Positions 13,001 to 24,759 of a stretch of 64,000 bases of DNA are shown here, piece by piece (within the stretch, counting starts at the first letter, position 1; each line of letters starts with the position of its first letter). The stretch covers positions 2,060,001 through 2,124,000 of the forward strand of contig CM067537.1 in assembly GCA_034509925.1 (NCBI GenBank). Direction: 5' to 3'. The translations under genes were made by a program, and so were the position numbers. The notes below the pieces were generated by a model. The model did no database searches and was not told the origin of the DNA. It saw nothing but the letters and a program-made list of their open reading frames with translations. The DNA comes from Hirudinaria manillensis (Eukaryota > Annelida > Clitellata > Hirudinida > Hirudinidae).

Positions 13001-14959
13001 GCAGAGCTGGGCATCGCAGGTGCCCGGCACGATGCACGAGTCCGGAGGTGAGTACAGGACGAAGTACCTGCGTCTCCACTTTTTCTTCAATTGAAAAATT
13101 GAAATCGAAAGTGAAATCGAAACCAACAAATTTCGAGATGATGGGAAATACTTTGTTTTTTTTTTTTGAGAGAGAGCAATGGGTTTATTTATTTCAGTTT
13201 TCTTTTCGTTTAAGTTATTAGGAATAGGTTAAATAATAATAATAATATAGTTAACAATAAGTTAAATAATATTATATAAATATTTAAATATTATAATTAT
13301 TATTACATTGTTATATTATTATTATTATTATACACATTTTTCCTTCTTCTTCTCGGTTTCATTGCCAGTGATGAATGAATGCTGAGCACTACCAGTGCTC
13401 TCAGCGATTCACCCAAGAACTTTCCGAAGAATGTGGGCAGTGCCCAGCAAGGAGATCTTCTGAATCTCCGAAGTCTTTGGTCGTCCTGGTATCAACTCTA
13501 CATACTTTATAAAGTCTTTTCTTAGCGTTATTATTATTATTATTATTATTACTATTATTATAAGTCATTAGGTTGTTGTCGGTCATTAGTTAAGTCAGAT
13601 GCAGGAATTCTTTTTTTGCCATTCTGCGCAACATTTATTTGACGTGAAATATTTATTTTAATTTTAACTGGAAATATTTAAAAAACTAATAAATGACATT
13701 TTCTTGAAGCCATCACTTAATTATTTATTTATTTGTTTATTTATTTATTTTGTCCTTAACTTGAAAGGTTAATAAATGTCTGAATCAATGATTTGGCTCG
13801 ACAAGGACATAAAAACAGCATTTTCAGCTGACGAACATATCTCAATGGTTCTTAAAAAAGATCATCACCTGAAACTGAAACAGAAATTTTGTTCAAAATC
13901 GAAAATAAACTTTAATTTGGCATTGAATTTTCGTCAAAATGCCACAGAACTCGTGAGTTTTTTCTGTAGCTGTAAAGCTGCAATCGTTGAGATCAAGTCT
14001 CCGTAAACGTAAAAATTGTGCGAAGTTTCTCAGCAATTATCATTGTTTTCGGCAAAGGATGATCTTAATTTGGCTCTGCTGTCTCGTGATTTTGAAATTG
14101 CAACGAACGGATTTGCAGCTGTTTGTTTTGTTTTGCATGACTGTAAAGTTGAAACTGCTGCTGCCAAAGCTTTTAGTAACTGTAAAGCTGTGACTGCTTT
14201 TATAGCTTTTTGTTAATGCAAAGTTGCAATTGCTCCAAAGCTTTTGGAGATGTAAAGTCGTAATTACAGTAAAGTCTTTAGTAATTGTAAAGTTACAAAT
14301 GCTGTAAAAACATTTGTAAATGTAAAGTCATAATCACAGTAAAGTCTTTAGTAATTGTAAAGTTACAAATGCTGTAAAAACATTTGTAAATGTAAAGTTA
14401 CAAATATTGTAAAAACATTTGTAATTGTAAAGTTGTAACCGTTGTAAACATTGGCAGTTGTAAGAGTTGTAAATTGTTGTAAATATTTTACAAAACATAA
14501 ATTCATAACGTTTTATCATTTTGTGCTATAATTTTAGTGTGCCATCAGATAACATTTATATGCAATATAAGATTTAATTAAAATAATTGTTTTTAAATCA
14601 TATTTAATTAAAATATTTGTTTTTAAAATTCACATTGCATTGCAAGTCTGGAGATTTCAAATGTTATGGACGAAATAGATTCATGTTCCAGCAGCACAGC
14701 AATCACAAATTGTTATAAAAGTTTATCAAACATAACTTAAATTTGATGCAAAAATAGCTTTTATTATTAATAATACTATTTTTATCATCATCATCATAAA
14801 TTCAGATGTTTAATTTTGTTATTACCATTAATTTTATATTTATTTTCAAGTATATTTTGAAAACGAAATCCAAAAAAAACCCACCAATTTAAAAATAGAG
14901 ACGTGTTTCTTCCAATCTGGAGGTGATTTCGTGAGCCAACCTTCGTGAACTTTTTCCAT
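10076..14959 (-). CDS. GAB: GAB/DOS-family PH-domain docking adaptor
   Basis: This is a scaffold that is tyrosine-phosphorylated below receptor tyrosine kinases and recruits GRB2 and SHP2-type proteins at the membrane. Exons on the minus strand: 14959..14885, 13084..12778, 12313..11683 and 10896..10076, with junction phases 0, 1 and 2 all matching. Exon 1 gives MEKVHEGWLTKSPPDWKK, the start of a GAB-type PH domain. Exon 2 completes the domain to about residue 125 (KKWRRRYFVLYS, then YYLAADTEEDLDRWMDRISY). The rest is low-complexity with adaptor motifs: PPPLPPK near 351, PPPLPERRK near 453, PPPLPERKK near 529, and candidate phosphotyrosines YDVP (381), YDVLP (476), YDIIP (512) and YDRI (568). 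Acidic runs are partly encoded by GAT repeats. The exon ends at a strong donor (C|GTGAGT), so more exons probably follow; otherwise TAG at 10068 ends it. The family assignment rests on the PH sequence plus the motif layout. Confidence 0.82.
13330..13600. mobile_element. Possible transposable-element remnant
   Basis: A GC-richer block of about 190 bases lies inside the adaptor intron, flanked by ATT microsatellites at both ends. It carries a short open frame on the minus strand (CRVDTRTTKDFGDSEDLLAG) that matches no neighbouring exon. Unique sequence bounded by ATT tails is typical of decayed non-LTR elements, but I see no reverse-transcriptase motif. Confidence 0.25.
14266..14399. repeat. 70-bp direct tandem repeat, 2 copies
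   Basis: The block beginning ACAGTAAAGTCTTTAGTAAT at 14266 is repeated almost exactly from 14336. It sits in a wider region (13970-14480) of related TGTAAAGTTGCAA-like units, inside the first intron of the adaptor gene. Confidence 0.8.
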
Positions 14960-15848
14960 TTCCCCTTTGCACTCATTCAACTATTGACCTTTTTTACATA
15001 TAGCTATTCTAATCGATCTGTAACTGGTTAACTAATAATAGTTTATTCCAAAGAATTCATTCATTCATTCACAACACTTGGCCGATCAGTCGTTCCAGTT
15101 AAGCTGTATTCCTGAGATCCAAATCAATAATATCAACAGCAACAACAATGCAAAATGTCCAAACTCCAACGTCGAACTGATTCGGACAAGGAAACAAGAA
15201 GTAGGCCGGATCTTTACGACCTATTAACTTAAACAGCTCGATTAATATTCATGTATGATAATTAAGAGAGGCATGAATATCAAGCAGCTAGTCTTGTCAG
15301 TCCTTGAAGTGAAATTATCTCCGCAAGAGCCGAAGAAGGAGAAGTGGGCGGAGCGATGAAGTAATTATTAAACAATTAGGTAATTATTGGACAATTAAGT
15401 AATTATTTGAGTGCAATACAGGAAGAAAGGAAAAAACCCCTTAACGTGTAAAACGTAGGTGAATTACCCTCATTCGGTAATTTTGGACCGGAGAGTGGGA
15501 ATTGAAATTCTAGAAATTACACAATATTTGATCGAAAATTATCAAAAAGAATCGTTATGATAACTAGATGGCAGTATAACAAAATTAATTTATAAGTAAT
15601 TATTAAAAATAATAACTAACAATTTCTAAATAACAACTCAAAGAAACGGATATGAAGTTTCAGCGACCTCCGATTTGAGTGTTTTTATGGTCCGGGATTT
15701 CCTAGAATTGAAGTAAACGTTCGTGACAAGATATTATTTGTTCATTGTAAATTTATAACATTATTATTTCTTTGTATAAACATATTATATTTACAATTAA
15801 ATGTATAATCATGTTATTTGTTTAAACATGTTATTTTGGCGATTGTTA

Positions 15849-15893
<45 letters not shown>

Positions 15894-15898
15894 CATTA

Positions 15899-15929
<31 letters not shown>

Positions 15930-16760
15930 TATTATTATTATCATTATTGTTATTATTATTAAATTACAAAAATATTATTTGTTCATTTATTCAATAAAAT
16001 TAAGACGTTAATTATTTGTTTTCTTTGAAGATTAATTTTCAAATATTTGCCATTTAACGTTTTCTATTTGAAATATATATATTTAATCACCTAAGTGAAC
16101 TAAAGTGTAAAAAATTGGATATCAACTTTAATAAATAATAAATAATAATAATAATAAAATAAGCTGAAGCCAATTATTAAATGTTTAATTATTATTATTA
16201 CTGTAAAATTATTAATAATTACTCTTAACATTAATGTTAAAATATCTATTAATTTTTATCAGTTTTTTCCAATCATTGTCAACAAATATTGTAAACAACT
16301 CATTATATTTATTAAGCAATTGCAGCATATTTATCGGCTATATAGTATTTGACTTTATTTTGATTCTCGTAAATAATTATAATATTTATTTTCAAAAAAC
16401 AAATTATTAGATAATTGAATAAAAATGACAATTTATTCACACCTATATCAGGACAAACAAATCCTTTTTGTAACAAGCAATTATTAATTCATAACTAATT
16501 TATGATAATTTATGATTATTTTATGATAATTTATGACTAATTAATGGTAGATGTGTGACAATTTCTTGATATTGATAACATGGAAACGTCATCTGCCACA
16601 CATGAAACATTCAATTGAATGAAGACCTCTACGTACATTACATATGCATGTGCGTTTGTGTGTGTACGTGTATGTGTGTGTGTGTGTGTGTGTGTACGTG
16701 TATGTGTGTGTGTGTGTGTACGTGTACGTGTGTGTATGTAAGTGTATGTGTGTGCTTCCC
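14960..16760. other. Intergenic region between adaptor and receptor genes
   Basis: The two genes are divergent. Upstream of the adaptor start there is a GC-box-like sequence (GTGGGCGGAGC, near 15341-15351), which may belong to its promoter. An ATT microsatellite occupies about 15852-15960 and a GT microsatellite about 16640-16755. I see no exon. Confidence 0.5.
16640..16755. repeat. (GT)n microsatellite
   Basis: GT repeats with interspersed TACGTG and TATGTG units lie directly upstream of the TATA-like element of the receptor gene. Confidence 0.85.
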
Positions 16761-16768
16761 TTTATAAG
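16761..16768 (+). promoter_or_regulatory. TATA-like element of the receptor gene
   Basis: TTTATAAG sits about 45-50 bases upstream of a perfect splice donor (CACAG|GTGAGTA, exon end 16813). This suggests a short untranslated first exon starting near 16790, spliced to the exon at 17328. The transcription start is inferred, not seen. Confidence 0.4.
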
Positions 16769-17360
16769 GGTTTTTGACGAGATGAGGTTCCAATCAAGAC
16801 AAAGGTGTCACAGGTGAGTACCCGCAGAAGATTGATACACTTCAAGGTAATGTTGAACTGTTGCTTCATTTATGGACAGGTCAAAGTTCGCAATCGATAA
16901 TTAAATGTTAAGTTTGTATAATAATTTTGTGGCATAATAAGATTTTTGCAAATTAATTGGCTCGAAAGAAATATTAATAATTAATAAAAAAATAATAATA
17001 ATAAATAATTATAATATTAATATATTATTATGATTATTATTATAATAAATTATTATTATTATTTATAACTTATAGTAATAATAATAATAATCATCATCAT
17101 ATTGTCATTACATCAATTAAATATTTTGATTTAATAATAATAATAATAATAGTAAAAATAATAATATCGTAGTAATAGTAATTAATTAAATTTAATGCTT
17201 TGAATATTTTGGCGAAAAAGATGTCAGTCTTGGCATTGATATATTTATATTATTAATGTTTAAAATATCAGAAAATAAAATAAATTATGAATAAATAAAA
17301 TTAATAAATTATTGTTATTATTTGCAGAGAAAGGTACAAGTTATATATCAGCTCCTGGTT

Positions 17361-18404
17361 ATGAATCCAGAAATTATCAGTCCCATCAATTTATCAGGTT
17401 GTGATGACGATGATGATGGTGATGACGATGATGATGACGATGACCTTGATGATGCCTTATCACAAATCTGATTAAATTAATTAATTAATTAGTCAGGTTT
17501 TGATGATGATGCCTTATCATAAATCTGATTCAATCGCTATTAATTATTTATTAATTATTATTATTATAATTTATTAATCATTTTTTAATTATTTCTACGA
17601 ATAGGGCGTTACTGTTAAAGTGAAATTACAATTATAATATAATATAAACTAATGAAATGTACTTGAAAATTTAATTACAGCAAATCTGTTGCCGTATAAT
17701 AGAAATAATAATAATAACAATATTTGTATCAGTGATGCAATGATACAAAGATGACACAAATAATAGATAATAATAAAAAAATAATATTACAGAATAATAT
17801 GTAATCACAATAAAATACCATTTATAACATGGATATTATGAATTCAAAATTATTGGATTAATATTAACATTTATTATAGTTATTATAATATATTTAACAT
17901 ATACATAACACATATTATTAATAATTATAGTGTTACGTACATATTGTTTGTTTTATATTATATTAAACATATTCTACATGTTTAATTTGCTATTTGATTG
18001 TATTAATTCATATATTAATTCATAATATTAGTATTATTTTTTTAATTTTTATTAATTTTTAATAATTAATTATTAATTAATACCGCTTTAATAGAAAAAC
18101 TCATAAAAACAAATTAAAGAATTATACAAACGATGTTGAAGCAAGTGTTATTGCTTTTCAATATTAATATTAATATTATTATTATAATTATGTTTTAATT
18201 TTTTAACGATAAATTTAACTTAAACTGTTATACTTTCATATTTTTTATTGACCATGAAATGGAATTATTAATATTTATCTATAATAAGTTGATAATAAAT
18301 TTTAATACAAAAACATTATATTTATTATAATTATAATAATATAATAGTTATTATTATAATAATAATAGTTATTATTATTAATAATAATAATAGTTATTAT
18401 TATA

Positions 18405-18435
<31 letters not shown>

Positions 18436-19069
18436 TAATCGAAATAGTTTTTTACGTTTTTTTGAAGAAATCGTTAAAAAGGAGATTGGATATGAATATG
18501 GAGATGGTGCGTCACCAACCATCATCTTCATCTTCGATGATCACGTGTTCTTTCGAAGCTCAGATGTTATTATGAAATTATAATAAGGAGCATTTTATTA
18601 TAAACCATAGGAAATTATGGGAAATTATGCTGAAAAGATAATTACAATCAGAAAGAAATTATTTTAAAGTTGAAATCACAATAAGGATGAGGTTATGGTA
18701 ATCTTCAAACTACAGTTTTAAAAACTCACCACGTACATTATATATTAAATATCCCAGAAATAAATAAAAAAATACTTTTATATTACTTTAACTAGTTTGT
18801 CTGATCAATTATTTTTTCCAATTAAATATTTATATTCAATAATTTTATTACTAAATAAATTATTATTGTTATTATTATTATTATTACCTTGACCTCAGCA
18901 GTTGCCCACTGGGCACTGGTACTGACCTTTGCCTACATGACGTCAGTAGTGACGTCAGTGACGGTTTGTCAAACGGGGGTTTTGGCTGTCATTTGTCGCC
19001 AGGATGAGGTCATTGTTTGGAGTTCGGCCAGGTATGGACTTAATGACAGGTTGGTAAAACAATAATAAC

Positions 19070-19113
<44 letters not shown>

Positions 19114-22100
19114 ATTGAATATAAAATTGAATTGAAAATAGAATTGAAAATAATTCAAAAATAAAAAAAAAAGATTATTATTATTATAGATATTTATTAT
19201 TGATAACATTTTATTTTTTATTGATATATTATTATAATTTAATTATTACTATAATTGAATTATTATTATTATTATTACTATTATAATATAATTATTAATG
19301 CTATTAAATTTAATAAATTATCGTCCCAATTTTCCCGCGTCCCGTTCCAGCAAATCAGCTGACGTCTGCGGCCTCCCGATGGCGACACATTGCGACATCG
19401 ACGTCCGCTTCAGTCTGAACAGAGCGTGCGCCGGAAGACGCTACTGCTTCCTTCCGGCTGCACCAGCGACATTCGGCGATCCGTGCTTTGGAATTGGATT
19501 CCTGATGGTGGAATATCGATGTATATCTGGTAGGAGTGATTTGTTTTACAGGCGTTTATCGTTATGGAATAATAATCGTAATAAATATGATACGATAATA
19601 ACAATAATAATAATATTAAATATACTTTTTAAAGGTAATATTAATAATAATAATTATTATTATTGAATTATAATTATTAACATTATAATATTGCAATTTT
19701 CTAATTTTAAATTCTATATTATAACAATTCAAGCGATATCTAATTCTATTATAATATAATATTCTATTTTAAAATATTATAATTGTATATTAAAATATGA
19801 AATTGTTTTATAAATATTAAATAAATATATAAAAATGTACCTAAAAATGACAAATATCTTTTTGTTTTCTTCCATCAGTTCACTCCATCAACAATCACTG
19901 CTACAACAACAATAACCAACGACAAGATAATGATGGCGATCTTGATAATGATAATATTGATGATGATGATGATGATGATACTTCTCTGGGAAATTCAAAT
20001 ATGGTCAGTCTGAAATTATATTAAATTTATAACAATTACTCTCACTTTTTAGCTAATTATATTGAAATTCGCATTAAATAAAGAATTCGCAAAATAATAA
20101 TTGCTAATAAATGAACTATCAATTATATCAAGAATTATTAACAGATTATCAATTAATTATATTTATTATCTGAACCTTCACCTTGTCTGCAATTCTTTTT
20201 TACTCGCACTGCTTTGAACTTTGAACTTTTCAAAAATCACCACCCAAGGTAAGAGGTCGGCACAACGGGGGAGTGACCTTGATCGACCGCGGGTTCATTT
20301 CGAGTCCGAGGTACCCCCACAAGTACAACAACAACTTGGACTGCAGGTGGCACCTTAGGGTACAGAAGGAACAGGAGATCGTCATCAGCATCTTCGACTT
20401 TGAACTTGACGTCAGAAGGTTAGCTCATGGTGGGGCTTGGATTTGAGATTGTAATTTGTGGCGTTGACTTGAAAATATAATTAATTAATTATAATGTAAT
20501 TAATGTTATGTGATTCCAGTCTGTATTTTGTTTATGATGTTTGCAGTGCTACTGTAATTATTATTTATATAATTTATAATTTATATTATTATTATAATAA
20601 TTTAATTAAATTATTATTACAAAATTAATGTCAATTTCTTTTTAAAATTTTATGGAAATTGGTGGAATTAAAACCCACAAAATAAATTGCATTATGATTG
20701 GAACAATAGCGTCTGATTGACTAATTCATTACAAATGTATCCTTAGATCAATCCCTATCAACAAATCGATTATATTAACATTAATTCTTAAGAAACTTGC
20801 TTTATTTAATTTAATAAACTCACTAATTACTTAATAAATTAATTTTATCATTTAATAAAAACCAAGTTTACGTAATAACGAAATTTATAAAAAGGTCAAT
20901 TGATAATCATTCACAACACAAACCCAACCACAAAGCGAATCCAAATTAAACTAATTACAAGGTCCTCGGGATGTCTGGAAATGGTGGTCATTTCCTCGGT
21001 CAAGGGACCCTCGGAAGAGGAGGAAATCTTCAAGGAATGCGGAGCAGTTGGCTACCAAAGCATTCAGCTGCATTCGAATGAAGCTACCGTCAGACTGGAG
21101 ACTGGATCGTCTGGCCTGGCACAGAGGGGATTTCTCCTTTATTTCGAGGGTAGATCTCGATATAAATGATAATAGTAAAAGGATTAATCGTTATTGTTAC
21201 TATGTTATTATTATTATTATTATTATTTAATTACTGATGATAGTGATGATGATTATTTGTTATTATTATCTGTTTATATATTTATATAGTAATTAATAAT
21301 TTAATTAATTAGAATGATTTCTGTTTCTTTATTATTAATAATGCCTCCTTATTAAATAAATAAATATTCCAACATAATTTAATTAAACTTAATTTCAAAA
21401 TCAATTTTAGCAATTTAACCAAATGAAACATCTTATTCCAGCTATAGGTTCGGGTTGCCCTTTGACATTTGAACCCTCGAATGCACGGGTGAAGTTTGAG
21501 TTCAAAGGCGAAACGTTATTGGCTTACGTAACCTGTCACCAAGGTTACGTCCTCTCAAGGTCAATGAACTTGACCCAGGCAGAGGTCATGTGTAGGGGTC
21601 AACAATGGAATGTCGATACATTTGATTGCATTGATGTCGTTCAAGGTGATTAATATTTTAATTAATTAGCTGGTCAGTTATTATTATTATTTTTATTATT
21701 ATTATCATTTTTATTATTATTTAGGCATTAAATGCAGTTTGAGTTTTGAATAAATTAAATGGTTTACCTGTGATTTAGCGAGTGGTAATGTTAAATGATA
21801 TTTTAATAGTCATTCAGTAATTCGTAATAATAATAATAATAATAATAATATTAACAATGATAATAACAATAATAATTCGTAAATATTTGTTCTTAATTCA
21901 TAGACAGAACGTACAATGGTATGGACAGCTTGACCAATTCAAGTACTATGCAAATGCCCTCATTTGAATATTCAAGAGTTCGTGTGGTCAAGGCGGTCTC
22001 TGTTGTTGGTTTGTGTCAGGGGAACATATTTGTATTTAAATTATAATTATTTATTCATAATTTATAATTAATAATGAGTTATTTGTAATGAATTTATTTT

Positions 22101-23146
22101 CATTATTATTGTAATATTAATAATATTAGAATATTTTAACATTTTGTTATAAATCCTCCGTCTCTAATAAAATATATTAATTAATTATATTGGAGTTAAT
22201 AATAATTTGTTGTGCCTAATTTATAATAAATTATATTAATATCTCATTACTGATACAAACAGTTGCCGGACTATTGGCCAGCATTATGTTGGGCTTCCTG
22301 CTGTCTGTTGGCTTCCTGCTCAGTTACATTATGATAAAGAGGAGGTTGTTAATTAATAATTCATTAGGTCACATGATCAAATAATTAATATTCATATATT
22401 CAGTAATGAATATTTATTGAGTTGTTATCAGTGGAAGTGATAGCAATTATAATAAACAACTTGGAAATTAATACCACTAGAAATTTTAATTTATTAAGGA
22501 TTTATATATTTATTTGTTTATATTTATTTATTATTTATATATTTACGTTTTCATTTATCGTGAATAATCTGAATAAATACAAAAATTAATGATAATATTT
22601 ATAAAATACTTGAAGTTCTAAATTGATGGAATTGAAACTAATCCTTTCAAATGTGACTGAAATCTAATTATCAACTCCTGACCTTTGAACTTTCTCCGGA
22701 AGATTGACGCGATTCCATTTGCAGCGATTATGATAATGATAGCGGTTATCGAAAGATAGAAAGTTATAAGTCGAAATTATTTTTAAAATGTTTATAATCA
22801 ATCTTTTAAAAATTGAACAAGGTAAGGACTTGAGTGCACGCTTCTTCTATCACAATGCCTATGTTACAAGTTAAGTTGACTCTTGCAAAGCCAGAAATAT
22901 CAGTATTATTTTCGAATAATTATAAATATTGTCGATTTAATTTTGAAAATATATTCGCCAATATTCATCATTTATCTACTTTCATTTTCTGTTCACTCCA
23001 CCCATTAACCCGTCAGGTGTGACAAGACCGCTTTCTGCTTAACAGACGAGGGTGAACCCAACGATGTCGTCAAGAACGAAAATCTTCCACAATCCACGAC
23101 CGAAGTATCAAACTTTTTGCAGATCGATTCCTCTTTTAAACGCTAA
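17361..23146 (+). CDS. SUEL-lectin/CUB/sushi transmembrane receptor
   Basis: Probably a cell-surface carbohydrate- and protein-binding receptor of about 455 aa. Coding exons: 17361..17397, 18902 (or 18899)..19049, 19351..19529, 19879..20003, 20249..20418, 20962..21149, 21442..21645, 21904..22008, 22263..22344 and 23017..23146; every junction phase matches. The order is: hydrophobic N-terminal signal (AHWALVLTFAYMTSVV); SUEL/rhamnose-binding lectin domain (EVIVWSSARYGLND, then CAGRRYC, FGDPCFG and VEYRC); Asp-rich linker; CUB domain (GFISSPRYPHKYNNNLDCRW, then KECG and QRGFLLYFEG); sushi/CCP domain with four Cys; and a helix VAGLLASIMLGFLLSVGFLL followed by KRR. The 43-residue tail is acidic. 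The exon at 20249 has an acceptor whose first bases (GTAAGA) also resemble a donor. The ligand is unknown; complement-like or adhesion roles are guesses. Confidence 0.85.
22725..22797 (+). CDS. Possible alternative last exon of the receptor
   Basis: After a good acceptor (GATTCCATTTGCAG) a phase-2-compatible frame encodes SDYDNDSGYRKIESYKSKLF plus a few residues to TAA. Spliced after the transmembrane exon (ending 22344), it would give a Tyr-rich tail instead of the tail encoded at 23017. A strong donor (CAAG|GTAAGG, near 22820) lies after the stop, so it could also be an internal exon that introduces a premature end. Whether it is used is not visible from sequence. Confidence 0.4.
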
Positions 23147-23149
23147 CCT

Positions 23150-23670
23150 GACCCCGTAATGGCCTGCCCTCGATGACCCCAAACGACCCCATCTCCTTGA
23201 CCCCCGACCCCACGACCTCTCCGTAAAACCCCGTTGAATACCCTAGTGACATTTGCTTCATTAAGTTGCTTCCGGACGAACTGTATTTTAAAAGAAATGA
23301 AATGTATTACATAATAACGATTTGATTATTTGCAATCAATTATCAATCTGTAAGCCTATGGCGATGCTTGAATATTCAATAATGTTTTTAACATAAAAAG
23401 ATTTTTTATTTTATCCAAGTTGAGACCACGTAAAATGAGAATGTCCTTCCAGTGAGAGAGAAAGAGAGAGAGAGAGAGGTGGGAGGAGAGACAGATAGAG
23501 ATACATTGGCAGTGCTGATCATCGTCTCGCTTGTATTTCTGCACGGAATGACAAGCTCCGTTACTAGAAGATGTATTCTGCTACTTTTAGCAGGAGGTCC
23601 CGAAGAAAACTGATGTGTGAAATCACTGTCAGCGTTCTCTCTATATTCAGACGACTCTCCAAGAATTTGG
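23150..23670. other. 3' region after the receptor gene
   Basis: This interval separates the convergent receptor and Cys-rich genes. It contains a run of CCCCGACC-like units (23150-23240), a GA-rich stretch (23455-23480) and no exon that I can support. Confidence 0.5.
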
Positions 23671-23678
23671 GCACGGTA

Positions 23679-24119
23679 TTACGTTGGCGACAGAATGAGA
23701 ATCATGGGATAACAGCAACTGTCGCAGGGCATCATGAACACCGCCGTCCGTGGGGACTCGCTGCGGGGTATCTGAGCGCCGTTGTAGTACGGCGGTTGGG
23801 GCGGTTGGGGCGGATAGGGATACGGTTGTTGTTGATGAGGTGGTTGTTGTTGTTGATAGTACGGGTCTGGAAAAGGCGAGTATTGTTGCTGTTGCTGCTG
23901 GAATTGCGGGAATTGCTGGGGCGGACAATCCGGTCCGCAACAGCTTCCACCTTGTTGTTGTTGTTCGTCCAACTCCACGATGCAGTAGTCGCTTTCCTTC
24001 TCTTGAGCCTGCTGTCTATATTTGGGCTCTTGGCACATCGGGAAATCGTCTTTGCCCTTCTGAGGTTGGTTCGCCTGACGCTTCTTGTTTTGCATGCAAC
24101 CGCATCCTTCTCTGATCAT
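23679..24119 (-). CDS. Gln/Pro/Tyr-rich Cys-containing protein, unknown
   Basis: Not recognised. A 146-aa open frame begins MIREGCGCMQNKKRQANQ, has CxxC-like and CC clusters (GGSCCGPDCPPQ), then a low-complexity Q/P/Y half (FPQFQQQQQQYSPFPDPYY) and ends with a hydrophobic Cys-containing tail. The frame stays open upstream to a possible acceptor (TTTGTAG|CAC near 24133), so an earlier exon, perhaps the frame at 24753..24523, may belong to it. It lies in a same-strand cluster with other Cys/Pro/Gln-rich genes. Codon use is GC-richer than the flanks, which argues for real coding. Parts of the Q tract are encoded by CAA/CAG repeats. Confidence 0.55.
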   Translation of the reverse strand: MIREGCGCMQNKKRQANQPQKGKDDFPMCQEPKYRQQAQEKESDYCIVELDEQQQQGGSCCGPDCPPQQFPQFQQQQQQYSPFPDPYYQQQQPPHQQQPYPYPPQPPQPPYYNGAQIPRSESPRTAVFMMPCDSCCYPMILILSPT

Positions 24120-24522
24120 CTTTTTGGATATCTTACAGTGCTACAAATACGTTCATACGTCAGTCTATATTTTTCAAGATTAACTTTTATTTAAAGTTGA
24201 TTAGAAATAATTCCTAGAGAAGGTAACTTTGTAATATTTTGTTTATGATTAAGAGCCACCTTTTGGCATAGAAATATTAACACGACAGTACACGTAAACA
24301 ATAATCTCAAACATCTAGTAACCTAGTAACAAGCTAGTAACCTAGTGAAACAAGCCTAAAACAGAAGGTAAATGTAGATAATAATATTATTTTGCCCAAT
24401 TATTTTGCTCAATTTACAAGAATCGCTGATCTTAACATAAAGTTATTTTGCAAAATGCTTATACAGCGCAACTCACTTGACGTATGATTACATTACATTA
24501 TAAGGTTGTCATTTTAAAATCG

Positions 24523-24753
24523 TCATAATAATTTGAAATAATAAAACGATATTTCTCCAACTGTTTCGTCATCGCGTCTCGGGTTCCTGCAGGGAGTGAC
24601 ACACGCGGGTTTGGTCAGAGGGAATTCTTCTTGTTTCTTGTTCCGTCCTTGGCCGCACCCCAGCTTCCCTATCGTCCCGAAGAAATCCATGGCCTCGGGA
24701 CAACATCCTCGTTTCACCCGGTTATCGGCGCATCTTCCGAGCTTGGATGGCAT
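24523..24753 (-). CDS. Small basic Cys-rich protein, unknown
   Basis: A 76-aa frame from an ATG at 24753 begins MPSKLGRCADNRVKRGCC and contains about eight Cys in the first 55 residues (including ACVTPCRNPRR), with many Lys and Arg. The last 15 residues (ISFYYFKLL) are encoded by AT-rich DNA and may be intron sequence. A splice from ACA|GTTGGA into the exon starting near 24132 would keep frame and merge it with the Q/P-rich frame. I do not recognise a family. Confidence 0.45.
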   Translation of the reverse strand: MPSKLGRCADNRVKRGCCPEAMDFFGTIGKLGCGQGRNKKQEEFPLTKPACVTPCRNPRRDDETVGEISFYYFKLL

Positions 24754-24759
24754 GGCATT

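Noticed and set aside
18934-18956. Two TGACGTCA palindromes as regulatory sites
   Set aside because: They fall inside the signal-peptide coding exon of the receptor and are explained by codons; regulatory use is unproven.
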